From: Agromyces mediolanus
Lineage (GTDB): Bacteria > Actinomycetota > Actinomycetes > Actinomycetales > Microbacteriaceae
DNA: 64,000 nt
NCBI RefSeq assembly: GCF_023715325.1
Contig: NZ_JAMBNX010000007.1
Location: 124,001-188,000, forward strand
Reading direction: 5' to 3'
This document shows positions 43,955 through 53,417 of this stretch, one piece after another (position 1 is the first letter of the stretch; each line of letters starts with the position of its first letter). A program made the position numbers and the translations under genes. Under the pieces are notes generated by a model, which made no database searches, was not told the DNA's origin, and saw nothing but the letters and a program-made list of their open reading frames with translations.

Positions 43955-45837
43955 GCCGGCGCACCCCCTGGGCCGACGCGCTCGACCCCGATCACCCGCT
44001 GCCCGAATACCCGCGGCCGCAGCTCGTCCGCGCGCACTGGCAGAACCTCAACGGCCGCTGGTCGTACGCCTTCACGGGCGACGCGCTCCACCCGCGCGAG
44101 TGGGACGGTGAGATCGTCGTGCCCTTCTCGCCCGAGTCCGAGCTCTCCGGCGTCGGCCGGCAGCTGCAGCCCGACGAGCACCTCTGGTACCGGCGCACGG
44201 TGCAGCTCGAGGGCGGGGCCCGCGGCGGCCGGGTGCTGCTGCACTTCGGTGCGGTCGATCAGCGCTGCCGGGTGCTCGTCGACGGGGTGCAGGTGGGCGG
44301 CCACCGCGGCGGCTACCTGCCGTTCACGATCGACGTGACCGCCCAGCTCGGCGACGGCGAGTCGCACGAGCTCGTCGTCGATGTTGTCGACCCGAGCGAC
44401 ACCTCCTTCCATTCGCGCGGCAAGCAGGCGCTGAAGCGCGGGGGCATCTGGTACACCGCGCAGTCGGGCATCTGGCAGACGGTGTGGCTCGAGCGGGTTC
44501 CGGCCGTGCACGTCGCGACGCTCCGCGTGCGGCCGATGCTGGAGGCGGAGGCGGTCGAGCTCGTCGTCGAGGCGGGCGGATGGCCCGGGGCGGTGCACGA
44601 CGCGGCGGACGAGGCATCCGCCCGCCCCGACGCGGCGGACGAGGCATCCGCCCGCCCCGACGCGAGCGTGATCGTGCGCGCCGCCGGCCGCGAGGTCGCG
44701 CGGGCCACCGGCCCCGTGGGCGAGCCGTTGCGACTGCCGGTGCCGCAGCCGCGACGGTGGCACCCCGGCGACCCCTTCCTCTACGAGCTCGAGGTGCGGC
44801 TCGGCGAGGATCGCGTCGAGAGCTACTTCGGCATGCGCTCCGTCGGCATCGCGCCCGACGCGCACGGCCGGCAGCGGCTCGTGCTGAACGGCGAGCCGAT
44901 CCTGCACGCCGCGGTGCTCGACCAGGGCTACTGGCCCGACGGCCTCTACACGCCGCCGTCCGACGCGGCGCTCGTGCACGACATCGAGGAGATGAAGGCG
45001 CTCGGCTTCACCGCCCTGCGCAAGCACATCAAGATCGAGCCGCTGCGCTGGTACCACCACTGCGACCGGCTCGGCATGCTCGTCTGGCAGGACTTCGTGA
45101 ACGGCGGCCGCCGGTACCGTCCCGCGGTCGTGACGCTCCCGGTGAAGCTGCCGCTGCGGCTCGACGACCGGCGGCACCGCCGCTTCGGCCGGCAGGACGC
45201 CGAGGGGCGCGCCGAGTTCCTCGCCGAGCTCGACGAGACGGTGCGCTTGCTGGGCAACGCCCCGAGCATCGCGGTGTGGGTGCCGTTCAACGAGGGCTGG
45301 GGTCAGTTCGATGCGCTCGCCGTCGCCGCGCGGCTGCGCGAACTCGACCCCGACCGGGTGATCGACCACGCGAGCGGGTGGCACGACCAGGGCGGCGGCG
45401 ACCTCCGCAGCCTGCACGTGTACTTCCGCAAGCTCCGGCCCGAACGGCGCTGGCAGCGCGAGCGGCGGGCGATCGTCGTGTCGGAGTACGGCGGCTACAG
45501 CCTGCGCCTGCCCGGCCACGAGTTCGGGCCGCGCGAGTTCGGCTACCGTCGATACGCCAGCGTCGACGAGCTGACCGAGGCCTTCGTCGCGCTGCACCGC
45601 GACGAGATCGCCCCCGCGATCGACGCCGGGCTCGGCGGCTTCGTCTACACGCAGCTCTCCGACGTCGAGGACGAGCTGAACGGCGTCCTCACGGCGGACC
45701 GCCGGGTGCGCAAGCTGCACGCCGACCGCGTGCGCGAGGTGAACGCCGAGCTCGCCGCCCGGTTCGCGAAGGCGGTCGCTCCCGCCCCGCACCCCACGAG
45801 AAAGGCCCAGGATGCCTCGCACGATCATCGAGCGTGA
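43951..45837 (+). CDS. GH2-family glycoside hydrolase
   Basis: 628 residues in the GH2 order: sugar-binding jelly roll (LNGRWSYAF to WYRRTVQL, GQSGIW-type TAQSGIWQTVWLE about 170), an immunoglobulin-like domain, then a TIM barrel with KHIKIEPLRWYHHCDRLGMLVWQD, VPFNEGWGQFD (acid/base Glu about 448) and IVVSEYGG (nucleophile Glu about 512). It cleaves a beta-galactoside, beta-glucuronide or beta-mannoside in the cytoplasm. A 10-residue DAADEASARP repeat occurs twice (about 217-236). Translationally coupled to MFS (ATGA); the next gene overlaps its end by 26 bases. Confidence 0.88.
   Translation: MSRRTPWADALDPDHPLPEYPRPQLVRAHWQNLNGRWSYAFTGDALHPREWDGEIVVPFSPESELSGVGRQLQPDEHLWYRRTVQLEGGARGGRVLLHFGAVDQRCRVLVDGVQVGGHRGGYLPFTIDVTAQLGDGESHELVVDVVDPSDTSFHSRGKQALKRGGIWYTAQSGIWQTVWLERVPAVHVATLRVRPMLEAEAVELVVEAGGWPGAVHDAADEASARPDAADEASARPDASVIVRAAGREVARATGPVGEPLRLPVPQPRRWHPGDPFLYELEVRLGEDRVESYFGMRSVGIAPDAHGRQRLVLNGEPILHAAVLDQGYWPDGLYTPPSDAALVHDIEEMKALGFTALRKHIKIEPLRWYHHCDRLGMLVWQDFVNGGRRYRPAVVTLPVKLPLRLDDRRHRRFGRQDAEGRAEFLAELDETVRLLGNAPSIAVWVPFNEGWGQFDALAVAARLRELDPDRVIDHASGWHDQGGGDLRSLHVYFRKLRPERRWQRERRAIVVSEYGGYSLRLPGHEFGPREFGYRRYASVDELTEAFVALHRDEIAPAIDAGLGGFVYTQLSDVEDELNGVLTADRRVRKLHADRVREVNAELAARFAKAVAPAPHPTRKAQDASHDHRA
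44599..44658 (+). repeat. Two perfect 30-bp tandem copies inside the GH2 gene
   Basis: The unit begins GACGCGGCGGACGAGG and encodes DAADEASARP twice. It keeps frame and sits in a loop of the beta-sandwich domain, so it is probably a recent harmless duplication. Confidence 0.9.
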
Positions 45838-46840
45838 GCTCACCGCCCCCGTCGCACTGCGCGGCGCCGACAACCGGTTGAACCCGGCCGCGGTCGGCTG
45901 GACCCGCACGCCGCTGCACGACACCTCGGGCATCGGCGGCCGTCGCAGCTGGGGGCGCAACAAGCGCTGGGAGTACTGGGCGGTCACGACGCCGAGCCAT
46001 CTCGTGGCGCTCACGGTCTCCTCGATCGACTACGCGGCGGTGCACGGCGTGCTCGTGCACGACCGGCGCACCGGGCGCACGCTCGACCGCGGGGCGATCG
46101 TGCCGTTCGGCCGAGGCGTGACGCTGCCCGCCTCGCTCGGCGAGGGCCCGGCCCGCGCACGCGCGAAGGATCTCGCGATCGACCTCGAGGAGACCGCCAA
46201 GGGCACGCGGCTCCGCGCCGAGGTGCCGGGCGCCCGCGTCGACATCCTGGCGGAGCTGCCCGTCGGGCACGAGCGGCTCGGCGTCGTGGTGCCCTGGTCG
46301 GCGCGGCGGTTCCAGTACACGGTGAAGGACGTCGCCCGCCCCGCGCGCGGCCGGCTCGAGCTCGACGCGCCGGAGCTCGGCGCCCCCGAGATCGTGGAGC
46401 TGCCCCTCGGCGAGAGCTGGGCGGTGCTCGACCACGGCCGCGGCCGTTGGCCCTACCGCATGGTGTGGAACTGGGGCGCCGCCTCGGGCCGGGTCGGCGG
46501 CCGCACCGTCGGACTGCAGCTCGGCGGCAAGTGGACCGACGGCACCGGCTCCACCGAGAACGCGGTCGTCGTCGACGGCCGGCTCTCGAAGCTCAGCGAG
46601 GAGCTCGACTGGGAGTACGACGAGCGGAACTGGCTCGCGCCCTGGCGCATCCACGGGGCATCCGCGCAGCTGCGCTTCGAACCGTTCTGGGACCGGGTCA
46701 GCGCGACGGAGCTCGGCGTGTTCGGCTCGCACGGGCACCAGTGCTTCGGGCACTATTCCGGCTGGGTCGAGGCCGGCGGCGAGCGGATCGAACTCGACGG
46801 CCTGCTCGGCTGGGCCGAAGACGTCCGGAACCGCTGGTGA
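45812..46840 (+). CDS. DUF2804-family protein
   Basis: 342 residues of the DUF2804 type, with many conserved Trp and aromatic residues (WEYWAVTTPSHLVALTVSSIDYA, RWPYRMVWNWGAASG, DWEYDERNWLAPWRI) and a beta-rich make-up. The fold is thought to be a lipocalin-like or beta-sandwich structure; the function is unknown. The ATG lies 26 bases inside the end of the GH2 gene, after AGAAAGG, so it is co-translated. Its place in a sugar operon is unusual for the family and may point to a glycolipid or hydroxylated lipid substrate. Confidence 0.82.
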   Translation: MPRTIIERELTAPVALRGADNRLNPAAVGWTRTPLHDTSGIGGRRSWGRNKRWEYWAVTTPSHLVALTVSSIDYAAVHGVLVHDRRTGRTLDRGAIVPFGRGVTLPASLGEGPARARAKDLAIDLEETAKGTRLRAEVPGARVDILAELPVGHERLGVVVPWSARRFQYTVKDVARPARGRLELDAPELGAPEIVELPLGESWAVLDHGRGRWPYRMVWNWGAASGRVGGRTVGLQLGGKWTDGTGSTENAVVVDGRLSKLSEELDWEYDERNWLAPWRIHGASAQLRFEPFWDRVSATELGVFGSHGHQCFGHYSGWVEAGGERIELDGLLGWAEDVRNRW

Positions 46841-47898
46841 GCGCCCGCCGCTCGGCCGGGCCGACGCTGAAGGACGTCGCGGCGATCGCGGGCGTCTCCT
46901 ACCGCACCGTCTCGAACGTCATCAGCGGGAAGGCGCCAGTGAGCGCCGCGACGCGCGCCCGGGTCGAGGCCGCCATCGCCGAGCTCGACTACCGCCCGCA
47001 GCTCGCGGCGAGGCAGCTGCGCGTCGGGCGCAGCAACTTGCTCACCCTCTCGGTGCCGTTCCTCTCGCTGCCGTACTTCGCCCAGCTCGCGCACGCCGTC
47101 GTCACCGCGGCCGAGGCGGTCGGCTACGACGTGGTCGTCGACGAGACCCACGGCGATGCCGAACGGGAGCTGCGCGCGGCATCCGGCTACCGCACCCTGC
47201 TGAGCGACGGCATCCTGCTGTCGGCCATGTCGATCGGCGACGAGGAACTGATGGCGGCCCGAGGCCGCACCCCGCTCGTCGTGCTGGGCGAGCGCATCCG
47301 CGCGGCCCGCGTCGACCGCGTCGTGGTCGACAGCGTGACGAGCACGCGCGACGCGACCGGCCATCTCGTCGCCGCGGGTCGGCGCACGCTCGGCTTCCTC
47401 GGCACGGTTCCGGATGCCTCGAGCGGCGCCGCCGCGGCGGACCTCCGCCTCGAGGGGTTCCGTACGGCCCTCCGCGCCGCCGGGCTCGAGGCGGACCCGC
47501 GGCATCTGCTCGAGGTGTCGCCGTGGGATCAGCGCTCGCCCGACGGTGACTACTCCCGCGAGGAGGGGGATGCGCGGGTGCGGGCGCTGCTCGCGACACC
47601 GGACGGCCTGGGCGGCCTCGACGGGCTCGTCTGCGCGAACGACCTGCTCGCGATCGGTGCACTGCGCGCCCTGCGCGAGGGCGGAGTGGACGTGCCCGGC
47701 CGGGTGGCCGTGGTCGGCTGGGACGATGCCCCGGAGTCGGCCTTCGCGGTGCCGCCGCTCACGAGCATCGCGCCGGACCTCGGCGAGCTCGCCCGGCTGG
47801 CCGTCGCCTCGGTGCTGCGACTCGTCGACGACCCCGACTCGCCGCCGCGCGTGGAGCAAGCGCCGTACCGCCTCGTGCCCCGCGCCTCCGCGCCCTGA
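46837..47898 (+). CDS. LacI-family repressor of the MFS-GH2 operon
   Basis: 353 residues. Helix-turn-helix PTLKDVAAIAGVSYRTVSNVIS, hinge region LAARQLRVGRSNLL, and a sugar-binding domain ending VAVVGWDDAPESAFAVPPLTSI. GTG start at 46837 overlaps the DUF2804 stop (GTGA). As the last gene of the operon it is probably autoregulated through the palindrome at 42558. Followed by a cluster of palindromic repeats. Confidence 0.92.
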   Translation: MSARRSAGPTLKDVAAIAGVSYRTVSNVISGKAPVSAATRARVEAAIAELDYRPQLAARQLRVGRSNLLTLSVPFLSLPYFAQLAHAVVTAAEAVGYDVVVDETHGDAERELRAASGYRTLLSDGILLSAMSIGDEELMAARGRTPLVVLGERIRAARVDRVVVDSVTSTRDATGHLVAAGRRTLGFLGTVPDASSGAAAADLRLEGFRTALRAAGLEADPRHLLEVSPWDQRSPDGDYSREEGDARVRALLATPDGLGGLDGLVCANDLLAIGALRALREGGVDVPGRVAVVGWDDAPESAFAVPPLTSIAPDLGELARLAVASVLRLVDDPDSPPRVEQAPYRLVPRASAP

Positions 47899-47903
47899 CT
47901 TCC

Positions 47904-48150
47904 CTGGTTCCCTGAGCTCGTCGAAGGGAGCCCGCCCCCGCTTCGACGGGCTCAGCGAACGACTGGTTCCCTGAGCTCGTCGAAGGGAATGCCGCTCCGC
48001 TTCGACGGGCTCAGCGAACGACTGGTTCCCTGAGCTTGTCGAAGGGAATGCCGCCCCGCTTCGACGGGCTCAGCGAACCACGGAAGCCCCCGCTTCGACG
48101 GGCTCAGCGAACGACGGAAGCCCCCGCTTCGACGGGCTCAGCGGACCAGG
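47904..48150. repeat. REP-like palindrome array
   Basis: Three hairpin units with a period of about 59 bases. Each joins CTGAGCTCGTCGAAGGGA to the inverted CTTCGACGGGCTCAGCG, and two further single arms follow. CTTCGACxGGCTCAG repeats are dispersed in many actinobacterial genomes. The array occupies most of the 343-base gap between the LacI and oleate hydratase genes; the last 90 bases hold only the promoter region of the latter. Confidence 0.88.
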
Positions 48151-48241
48151 AATCCGCGGGTGCAATCCGCGCGATCCGGGTTAGCGTGGTCAGCAAGATG
48201 CGCCGCGCATCGTCGCGACGCGACGTTCCGGGGGGAGACGC

Positions 48242-50062
48242 ATGTACTACAGCACGGGCAATTACGAGGCATTCGCGAGGCCGCGCAAGCCGGAGCGATC
48301 CGAGCGGGCATCGGCCTGGTTCGTGGGGGCCGGGCTCGCCTCGATGTCCTCCGCGCTCTTCATGATCCGCGACGGACAGCTGCCGGGGGAGCGCATCACG
48401 ATCCTCGAACGGCTGCCGTTGCCGGGCGGCGCGCTCGACGGCATCAAGAAGCCGTCGAAGGGCTTCGTCATCCGCGGCGGCCGCGAGATGGAAGACCACA
48501 TGGAGTGCCTGTGGGACGCCTTCCGCACGGTGCCCTCCCTCGAGATCGAGGGCGCGAGCGTGCTCGACGAGTTCTTCTGGCTCAACAAGGACGACCCGAA
48601 CTTCTCGCTCTGCCGCGTCACCGAGCAGCAGGGCCAGGACGCGCACACGAACAACCTCTTCGGGCTCAACGACACCGCGCAGAAGGACATCGTGCGCATC
48701 TTCCTCGCCACCCGCGAGGAGATGGAGCGCAAGCGCATCGACGAGGTGTTCTCGAAAGACTTCCTCGAGAGCAACTTCTGGCTGTACTGGCGCACGATGT
48801 TCGCCTTCGAGGAGTGGCACTCCGCGCTCGAGATGAAGCTCTACCTGCACCGCTTCGTGCACCACATCGGCGGGCTGCCCGACCTCTCGGCGCTGAAGTT
48901 CACGAAGTACAACCAGTACGAGTCGCTCGTGCTGCCGATGTACCGCTGGCTGCTCGACCAGGGCGTCACCTTCCACTTCGACACGCAGGTCACCGACATC
49001 GACTTCGCGATCGACGGGGACGAGCCGGATGCCTCGAAGCGCGCGACCCGCATCCACTGGGTGCAGGACGGCGCGGAGGGCGGCGTCGACCTGGGTGACG
49101 ACGACCTCGTGCTCGCCACCATCGGCGGTCTCACCGAGAACTCCGACGAGGGCGATCAGCACACCCCCGCGAAGCTCGACGAGTCCCCGGCGGCGGGCTG
49201 GGCGCTCTGGCAGCGCATCGCGGCGAAGCATCCGTCCTTCGGCAGGCCCGAGGTCTTCTGCGGCGACATCGCGAAGACCAAGTGGGAGTCGGCGACGGTG
49301 ACGACGCTCGACGAGCGGATCCCCGAGTACATCCGCCGTATCGCGAAGCGCGACCCGTTCAGCGGCCGCGTCGTGACCGGCGGCATCGTCACCGCCCGCG
49401 ACTCGGCCTGGCTGATGAGCTGGACCGTGAACCGGCAGCCGCACTTCAAGCAGCAGCCCGCCGACCAGATCGTGGTCTGGGTGTACGGCCTGTTCGTCGA
49501 CGTGCCGGGCGACTACACGGGCAAGACGCTCCAGGAGTCGACGGGTGAGGAGATCACCCGCGAGTGGCTGTACCACCTCGGCGTGCCCGTGGAGGAGATC
49601 GACGCGCTCGCCGCGGAGGCTGCCAGCTGCGTGCCCGTGATGATGCCCTACGTGACGTCGTTCTTCATGCCGCGGCAGGCGGGCGACCGGCCCGCGGTGG
49701 TGCCGGCCGGCGCGCAGAACTTCGCCTTCATCGGGCAGTTCGCGGAGACCACTCGGGACTGCATCTTCACGACGGAGTACTCGGTGCGCACCGGGATGGA
49801 GGCCGCGTACCAGCTGCTCGGCGTCGACCGCGGCGTGCCGGAGGTGTTCGGCTCGACGTATGACGTGCGCTGGCTGCTGAACGCGACGAGCCGGCTGCGC
49901 GACGGCGCCGAGGTGGGGCTGCCCGGGCCGAAGTTCCTCCGCGAGCGGCTGTTCGCGAAGCTCGACGGCACCCAGGTCGGCGAACTCTTGACCGACTACG
50001 CGCTCATCCCCGAGCGCGGGACGACGACGAAGCGCGACCGCTCCGACGACGCCATCGAGTGA
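48242..50062 (+). CDS. ohyA: Oleate hydratase
   Basis: 606 residues of the FAD-dependent oleate hydratase (myosin-cross-reactive antigen) family. FAD-binding WFVGAGLASMSSALFMIRDG, the cluster RGGREMEDHMECLWDAF containing the catalytic Glu region, YNQYESLVLPMYRWL, and TTEYSVRTGMEAAYQLL near the C-terminus. It adds water to the 9-10 double bond of oleate, giving 10-hydroxystearate, and may detoxify host or environmental unsaturated fatty acids. GGGGGGAG precedes the ATG; TAGCGT at 48182 may be a -10. Monocistronic: a REP array lies before it and a long palindrome after it. Confidence 0.94.
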   Translation: MYYSTGNYEAFARPRKPERSERASAWFVGAGLASMSSALFMIRDGQLPGERITILERLPLPGGALDGIKKPSKGFVIRGGREMEDHMECLWDAFRTVPSLEIEGASVLDEFFWLNKDDPNFSLCRVTEQQGQDAHTNNLFGLNDTAQKDIVRIFLATREEMERKRIDEVFSKDFLESNFWLYWRTMFAFEEWHSALEMKLYLHRFVHHIGGLPDLSALKFTKYNQYESLVLPMYRWLLDQGVTFHFDTQVTDIDFAIDGDEPDASKRATRIHWVQDGAEGGVDLGDDDLVLATIGGLTENSDEGDQHTPAKLDESPAAGWALWQRIAAKHPSFGRPEVFCGDIAKTKWESATVTTLDERIPEYIRRIAKRDPFSGRVVTGGIVTARDSAWLMSWTVNRQPHFKQQPADQIVVWVYGLFVDVPGDYTGKTLQESTGEEITREWLYHLGVPVEEIDALAAEAASCVPVMMPYVTSFFMPRQAGDRPAVVPAGAQNFAFIGQFAETTRDCIFTTEYSVRTGMEAAYQLLGVDRGVPEVFGSTYDVRWLLNATSRLRDGAEVGLPGPKFLRERLFAKLDGTQVGELLTDYALIPERGTTTKRDRSDDAIE

Positions 50063-50072
50063 GCGGCCCACA

Positions 50073-50116
50073 CCCCCGAGTTGCCCGACTTTCATGAAAG
50101 TCGGGCAACTCGGGGG
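50073..50116. terminator. 44-bp perfect palindrome after the oleate hydratase gene
   Basis: Arms CCCCCGAGTTGCCC...TTTCA and their complement, 22 bp each without mismatch or loop, 11 bases after the stop. The core is the repeat also present twice at 42412-42496. It probably serves as a terminator for the hydratase and, read the other way, for the fasciclin gene. Confidence 0.75.
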
Positions 50117-50160
50117 TTCGATGGTGAGCGCGTGCGTCGTGCTGCCGGCGCGCGCGGAGA

Positions 50161-50820
50161 TCACATCGGGGGCATCAGCACGCTGTCGACGAGGTAGACC
50201 GTCGCGTTCGCGGTGTGCACGCCGCCACAGATCACGTTGGCGTCGTTGACCTTGAGCGAGTCGCCCGAGCCGGTCACCTCGACCGCGCCGCCCTGCACCG
50301 TGGTCTGGGTGCCGACGACCTCGTCGGGCGAGAGCTGGCCGGGCACGACGTGGTACGTGAGGATCGAGGTGAGCGTCGCCGAGTCGGTCTTCAGCGACTC
50401 GATGGTGGCCGGGTCGATTTTCGCGAAGGCGTCGTCGACGGGGGCGAACACGGTGAACTCGTCCCCGTTCAGCGTGTCGACGAGGTTCACGTCGGGGTTC
50501 AGCTGCCCGGAGACGGCCGCGACGAGCGTCGTCAGCAGCGGGTTGTTCGAGGCCGCGACGGCGACGGGATCCTGCGACATGCCGACGATCGAGCCGGCAC
50601 CGTCGGGCACCTGCTCGGCGTAGGCCGCGCAGCCGGAGCCCACGAGGTCGGCGGCCGGGTCGGTCTCCATGGACTCGGCGGAGGGGGTCGACTCCGTCTT
50701 CGGCGTCGGCTCCTCGCTGGGAGCGGACGAGCCGCCCATGCTGCACCCGGCGAGGCCGAGCGAGGTGATCGCCGCGAGGGCGACGAGAGCGGATGCGGTG
50801 CGAGTGCGGATCGTGCGCAT
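50161..50820 (-). CDS. Fasciclin-domain lipoprotein (MPT70/MPT83-like)
   Basis: 219 residues. Lipoprotein signal peptide ending LGLAGC (Cys about 26), a Ser/Pro/Glu linker, then one FAS1 domain ([55 protein letters not shown]). AAGGAGG precedes the ATG. In mycobacteria the FAS1 proteins MPT70 and MPT83 are encoded beside dipZ and driven by SigK; here the same neighbours occur and a SigK-like promoter points to this gene. A role in surface adhesion is inferred. Confidence 0.92.
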   Translation of the reverse strand: MRTIRTRTASALVALAAITSLGLAGCSMGGSSAPSEEPTPKTESTPSAESMETDPAADLVGSGCAAYAEQVPDGAGSIVGMSQDPVAVAASNNPLLTTLVAAVSGQLNPDVNLVDTLNGDEFTVFAPVDDAFAKIDPATIESLKTDSATLTSILTYHVVPGQLSPDEVVGTQTTVQGGAVEVTGSGDSLKVNDANVICGGVHTANATVYLVDSVLMPPM

Positions 50821-50868
50821 GGACTTCCTCCTTCGGATGCGCCGGCCCGGTTCGGGTCGACACCGGGG

Positions 50869-50895
50869 GTTCGGAGGCATCCGCCGATCGGATTG
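50869..50895 (-). promoter_or_regulatory. SigK-like promoter of the fasciclin gene
   Basis: Read on the reverse strand: CAATCC (50895-50890), 15 bases, CCGAAC (50874-50869). Element sequences and spacing match the promoter facing dipZ. Confidence 0.65.
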
Positions 50896-50953
50896 GAGGA
50901 TTTCGGGACGCGGCCGGCGCGGATGATCGAGGACCGGGATCGGATGCCTCGCG

Positions 50954-50980
50954 CCATCCGATCCCGCCGCCGCTCCGAAT
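50954..50980 (+). promoter_or_regulatory. SigK-like promoter of the dipZ operon
   Basis: CCATCC (50954-50959), 15 bases, CCGAAT (50975-50980), the element pair known for SigK promoters in mycobacteria. It lies 41 bases before the dipZ ATG and drives dipZ, the sigma factor and the anti-sigma factor. Confidence 0.72.
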
Positions 50981-51021
50981 CCCTGGCAGCCCACCCGTCG
51001 CCCAGTGAATCGAGGGACCCC

Positions 51022-52776
51022 ATGATCGCACTCGCCCTGATCGGCCTGGCGGGCGGTCTCATCACCGGGATCTCGCCGTGCATCCTGCCCGTGCTGCCCG
51101 TGATCCTGCTCTCCGGGGGCGCGCAGAGCGCGCGGAGCGCCACGGCCTCGGGGACGAGCGACGCAAGCACGCCGGCCGCCCCGCCGCCCGGTCCCAGCCG
51201 GTGGCGCCCGTACCTCGTCATCGCGGGCCTCGTCGTGAGCTTCAGCCTCATCACGCTCGCCGGCTCCCTCCTGCTAGGCCTCCTCGGCCTCCCGCAGGAC
51301 GTGCTCCGCTGGGCCGGCCTCGTCGTGCTCGTGCTCATCGGCGTCGGCCTCATCGTGCCCCGCTTCGAAGAGCTGTTGGAGAAGCCCTTCGCCTGGATCC
51401 CGCGCCGCAGCGTCGGCACGGAAGGGAACGGCTTCGTGCTCGGAATGGTGCTCGGCACGGTCTACGTACCCTGCGCCGGGCCGGTGCTCGCCGCGATCAC
51501 CGTCGCCGGCTCGACCGGTCGCGTCGGGGTCGAGACGGTCGTGCTGACCGTGACCTTCGCGATCGGCGCCGCGGCACCGCTGCTCCTCTTCGCGCTCGCC
51601 GGGCGCCGCGTCGCGGAGCGCGTCGCCGCGTTCCGCAAGCACCAGCGCGGGGTACGGATCACCGGCGGTGTCGTGATGATCGCCCTCGCGGTGGGGCTCG
51701 TCTTCGACCTGCCCGGCGCGCTGCAGCGGCTCGTGCCCGACTACACCGGCGACCTGCAGCGCCAGCTCGCCCAGTCCGAAGAGGTCACCCAAGCCCTCGA
51801 CCTCGGCGGCCTCGTCACCGACGAGAACCGGCAGCTCGACCAGTGCACGAACGGGGCGGCCGAGCTCGAGTCCTGCGGCCCCGTGCCGTCGATCCGCGGC
51901 ATCCAGCAGTGGTTCAACACGCCCGACGGCGCGGCCGTCGACCTCGACGAGCTGCGCGGCCGGGTCGTGCTCATCGACTTCTGGGCGTACTCGTGCATCA
52001 ACTGCCAGCGCTCGATCCCGCACGTCGTCGCGTGGGACGAGGCGTACCGCGACGCCGGCCTCAGCGTCGTCGGGGTGCACTCGCCCGAGTACGCCTTCGA
52101 GAAGGAACCGCGCAACGTCGCGGCCGGAATCCGCGACTTCGGCATCGAGTACCCGGTCGCACTCGACAACGACCTCGCGACGTGGACGAACTTCCGCAAC
52201 CGCTACTGGCCCGCGCACTACCTCGTCGACGCCGACGGCACCGTGCGGCAGGTCTCGTTCGGCGAGGGCCACTACGCCGACACCGAGCGGCTCATCCGCG
52301 AGCTCCTCCAGGATGCCGACCCGGGTGTCGCCCTGCCCGCGGCGACCGAGGTGGCCGACGAGACGCCCGATGTCGGCTCGACCACGGCCGAGACCTTCCT
52401 CGGCACCACGAAGCAGGCGAACTTCGGCGGCGACGAGGCGTACCGGCGCAGCACGACGTCGTTCGCCTTCCCCGAGAAGCTCGCCGACGACACCTTCGCC
52501 CTCGACGGCCCGTGGGCCCTCGACACCCAGTCGATCGCGCCCGCGGACGGCGGCCCGGCCAGCGTGCGGCTCTCGTACCTCGCCCGCGAGGTGCGCATGG
52601 TGCTCGGCGGCGAGGGTGCCATCACGGTGCGCGACGCCGACGGCACCTCCCAACGCATCGAGATCTCCGGCGTGCCCCGCTCCTACGCCCTGCACCAGTC
52701 CGATTCGCCCGAGCGCGGCACCCTCGACGTCACCGTCGAGGGCAACGTGCAGGCCTATTCCTTCACCTTCGGATGA
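51022..52776 (+). CDS. dipZ: DipZ: CcdA-type thiol transporter fused to thioredoxin domain
   Basis: 584 residues. The N-terminal CcdA-like membrane part (about 1-235) has the paired cysteines [12 protein letters not shown] and [12 protein letters not shown] that carry electrons across the membrane. An extracellular thioredoxin domain follows with [11 protein letters not shown] (CxxC about 323-326), then a C-terminal carbohydrate-binding-like beta-sandwich, as in mycobacterial DipZ. It supplies reductant to secreted proteins. A spacer rich in Ala/Pro lies after helix 1. CGAGGG precedes the ATG. Adjacent fasciclin, SigK and RskA genes match the SigK regulon. Confidence 0.93.
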   Translation: MIALALIGLAGGLITGISPCILPVLPVILLSGGAQSARSATASGTSDASTPAAPPPGPSRWRPYLVIAGLVVSFSLITLAGSLLLGLLGLPQDVLRWAGLVVLVLIGVGLIVPRFEELLEKPFAWIPRRSVGTEGNGFVLGMVLGTVYVPCAGPVLAAITVAGSTGRVGVETVVLTVTFAIGAAAPLLLFALAGRRVAERVAAFRKHQRGVRITGGVVMIALAVGLVFDLPGALQRLVPDYTGDLQRQLAQSEEVTQALDLGGLVTDENRQLDQCTNGAAELESCGPVPSIRGIQQWFNTPDGAAVDLDELRGRVVLIDFWAYSCINCQRSIPHVVAWDEAYRDAGLSVVGVHSPEYAFEKEPRNVAAGIRDFGIEYPVALDNDLATWTNFRNRYWPAHYLVDADGTVRQVSFGEGHYADTERLIRELLQDADPGVALPAATEVADETPDVGSTTAETFLGTTKQANFGGDEAYRRSTTSFAFPEKLADDTFALDGPWALDTQSIAPADGGPASVRLSYLAREVRMVLGGEGAITVRDADGTSQRIEISGVPRSYALHQSDSPERGTLDVTVEGNVQAYSFTFG

Positions 52777-52832
52777 GCCAGCTGCTGGAACGACCTCGGG
52801 TCGGCCGGGCGACGCTCGGCCGAGGGTCTGAC

Positions 52833-53417
52833 ATGCTTGGTCGGGTGAGCGACGGCGAGGGCAGCAGCGGGGAGCCGTCGATCGACGTGCTCTTCGCCCG
52901 CACGGCCGCCGGCGATCGCGCCGCGTTCGGCGAGCTCTACGACCGCACCGCACCGCGGGTGTTCGGCCTCGTGCGACGGATCCTCGTCGACGCCGCCCAG
53001 GCCGAGGAGGTCACCCAGGACGTGTTCCTCGAGGTGTGGCAGCAGGCGGCGCGCTTCGACGCGAGCCGCGGGGCGGCCGTCGCGTGGCTCCTGACCATCG
53101 CGCACCGCCGGGCGGTCGACCGCGTGCGCTCGGCGCAGGCCAGCGCCGAGCGCGACCTCCGCGCCGGCATCCGCGAGCTCGCGACCCCGGCCGAGGACGT
53201 CGAGGAGCGCGTGGAGCTCAGCGTCGAGCACGAGCGGGTGAGCGCCGCACTGGGAGAGCTCAGCGAGGCGCAGCGCACCGCGCTCGCCATGGCCTACTAC
53301 GAGGGGAAGAGCCAGTCCGAGATCGCGGACGCGCTCGAACTACCCCTCGGCACGGTGAAGACCCGAATGCGCGACGGCATGATCCGGCTGCGCCACCTGC
53401 TGGGGGTGACCTCATGA
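52833..53417 (+). CDS. sigK: ECF sigma factor, SigK-like
   Basis: 194 residues. Region 2 (LFARTAAGDRAAFGELYDRTAPRVFGLVRRIL, TQDVFLEVWQQAARFDASRGAAVAWLLTIAHRRAVDRVR) and region 4 (LSEAQRTALAMAYYEGKSQSEIADALELPLGTVKTRMRDGMIRLR). It has the length and adjoining RskA-type anti-sigma gene of SigK. The ATG at 52833 is chosen for GAGGG before it and for length; an earlier ATG overlapping the dipZ stop (52773) or a GTG at 52846 are possible. Expected to recognise the two SigK-like promoters in the fasciclin/dipZ gap, so the operon should be autoactivated. Confidence 0.88.
   Translation: MLGRVSDGEGSSGEPSIDVLFARTAAGDRAAFGELYDRTAPRVFGLVRRILVDAAQAEEVTQDVFLEVWQQAARFDASRGAAVAWLLTIAHRRAVDRVRSAQASAERDLRAGIRELATPAEDVEERVELSVEHERVSAALGELSEAQRTALAMAYYEGKSQSEIADALELPLGTVKTRMRDGMIRLRHLLGVTS

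Noticed and set aside
44599..44658. Functional repeat domain in the GH2 protein
   Set aside because: Only two identical 30-bp copies in a surface loop; a recent slippage duplication explains it.
47904..48150. Possible CRISPR array
   Set aside because: The repeats alternate in orientation as hairpin arms, the intervening segments are very short and alike, and no cas gene is near.
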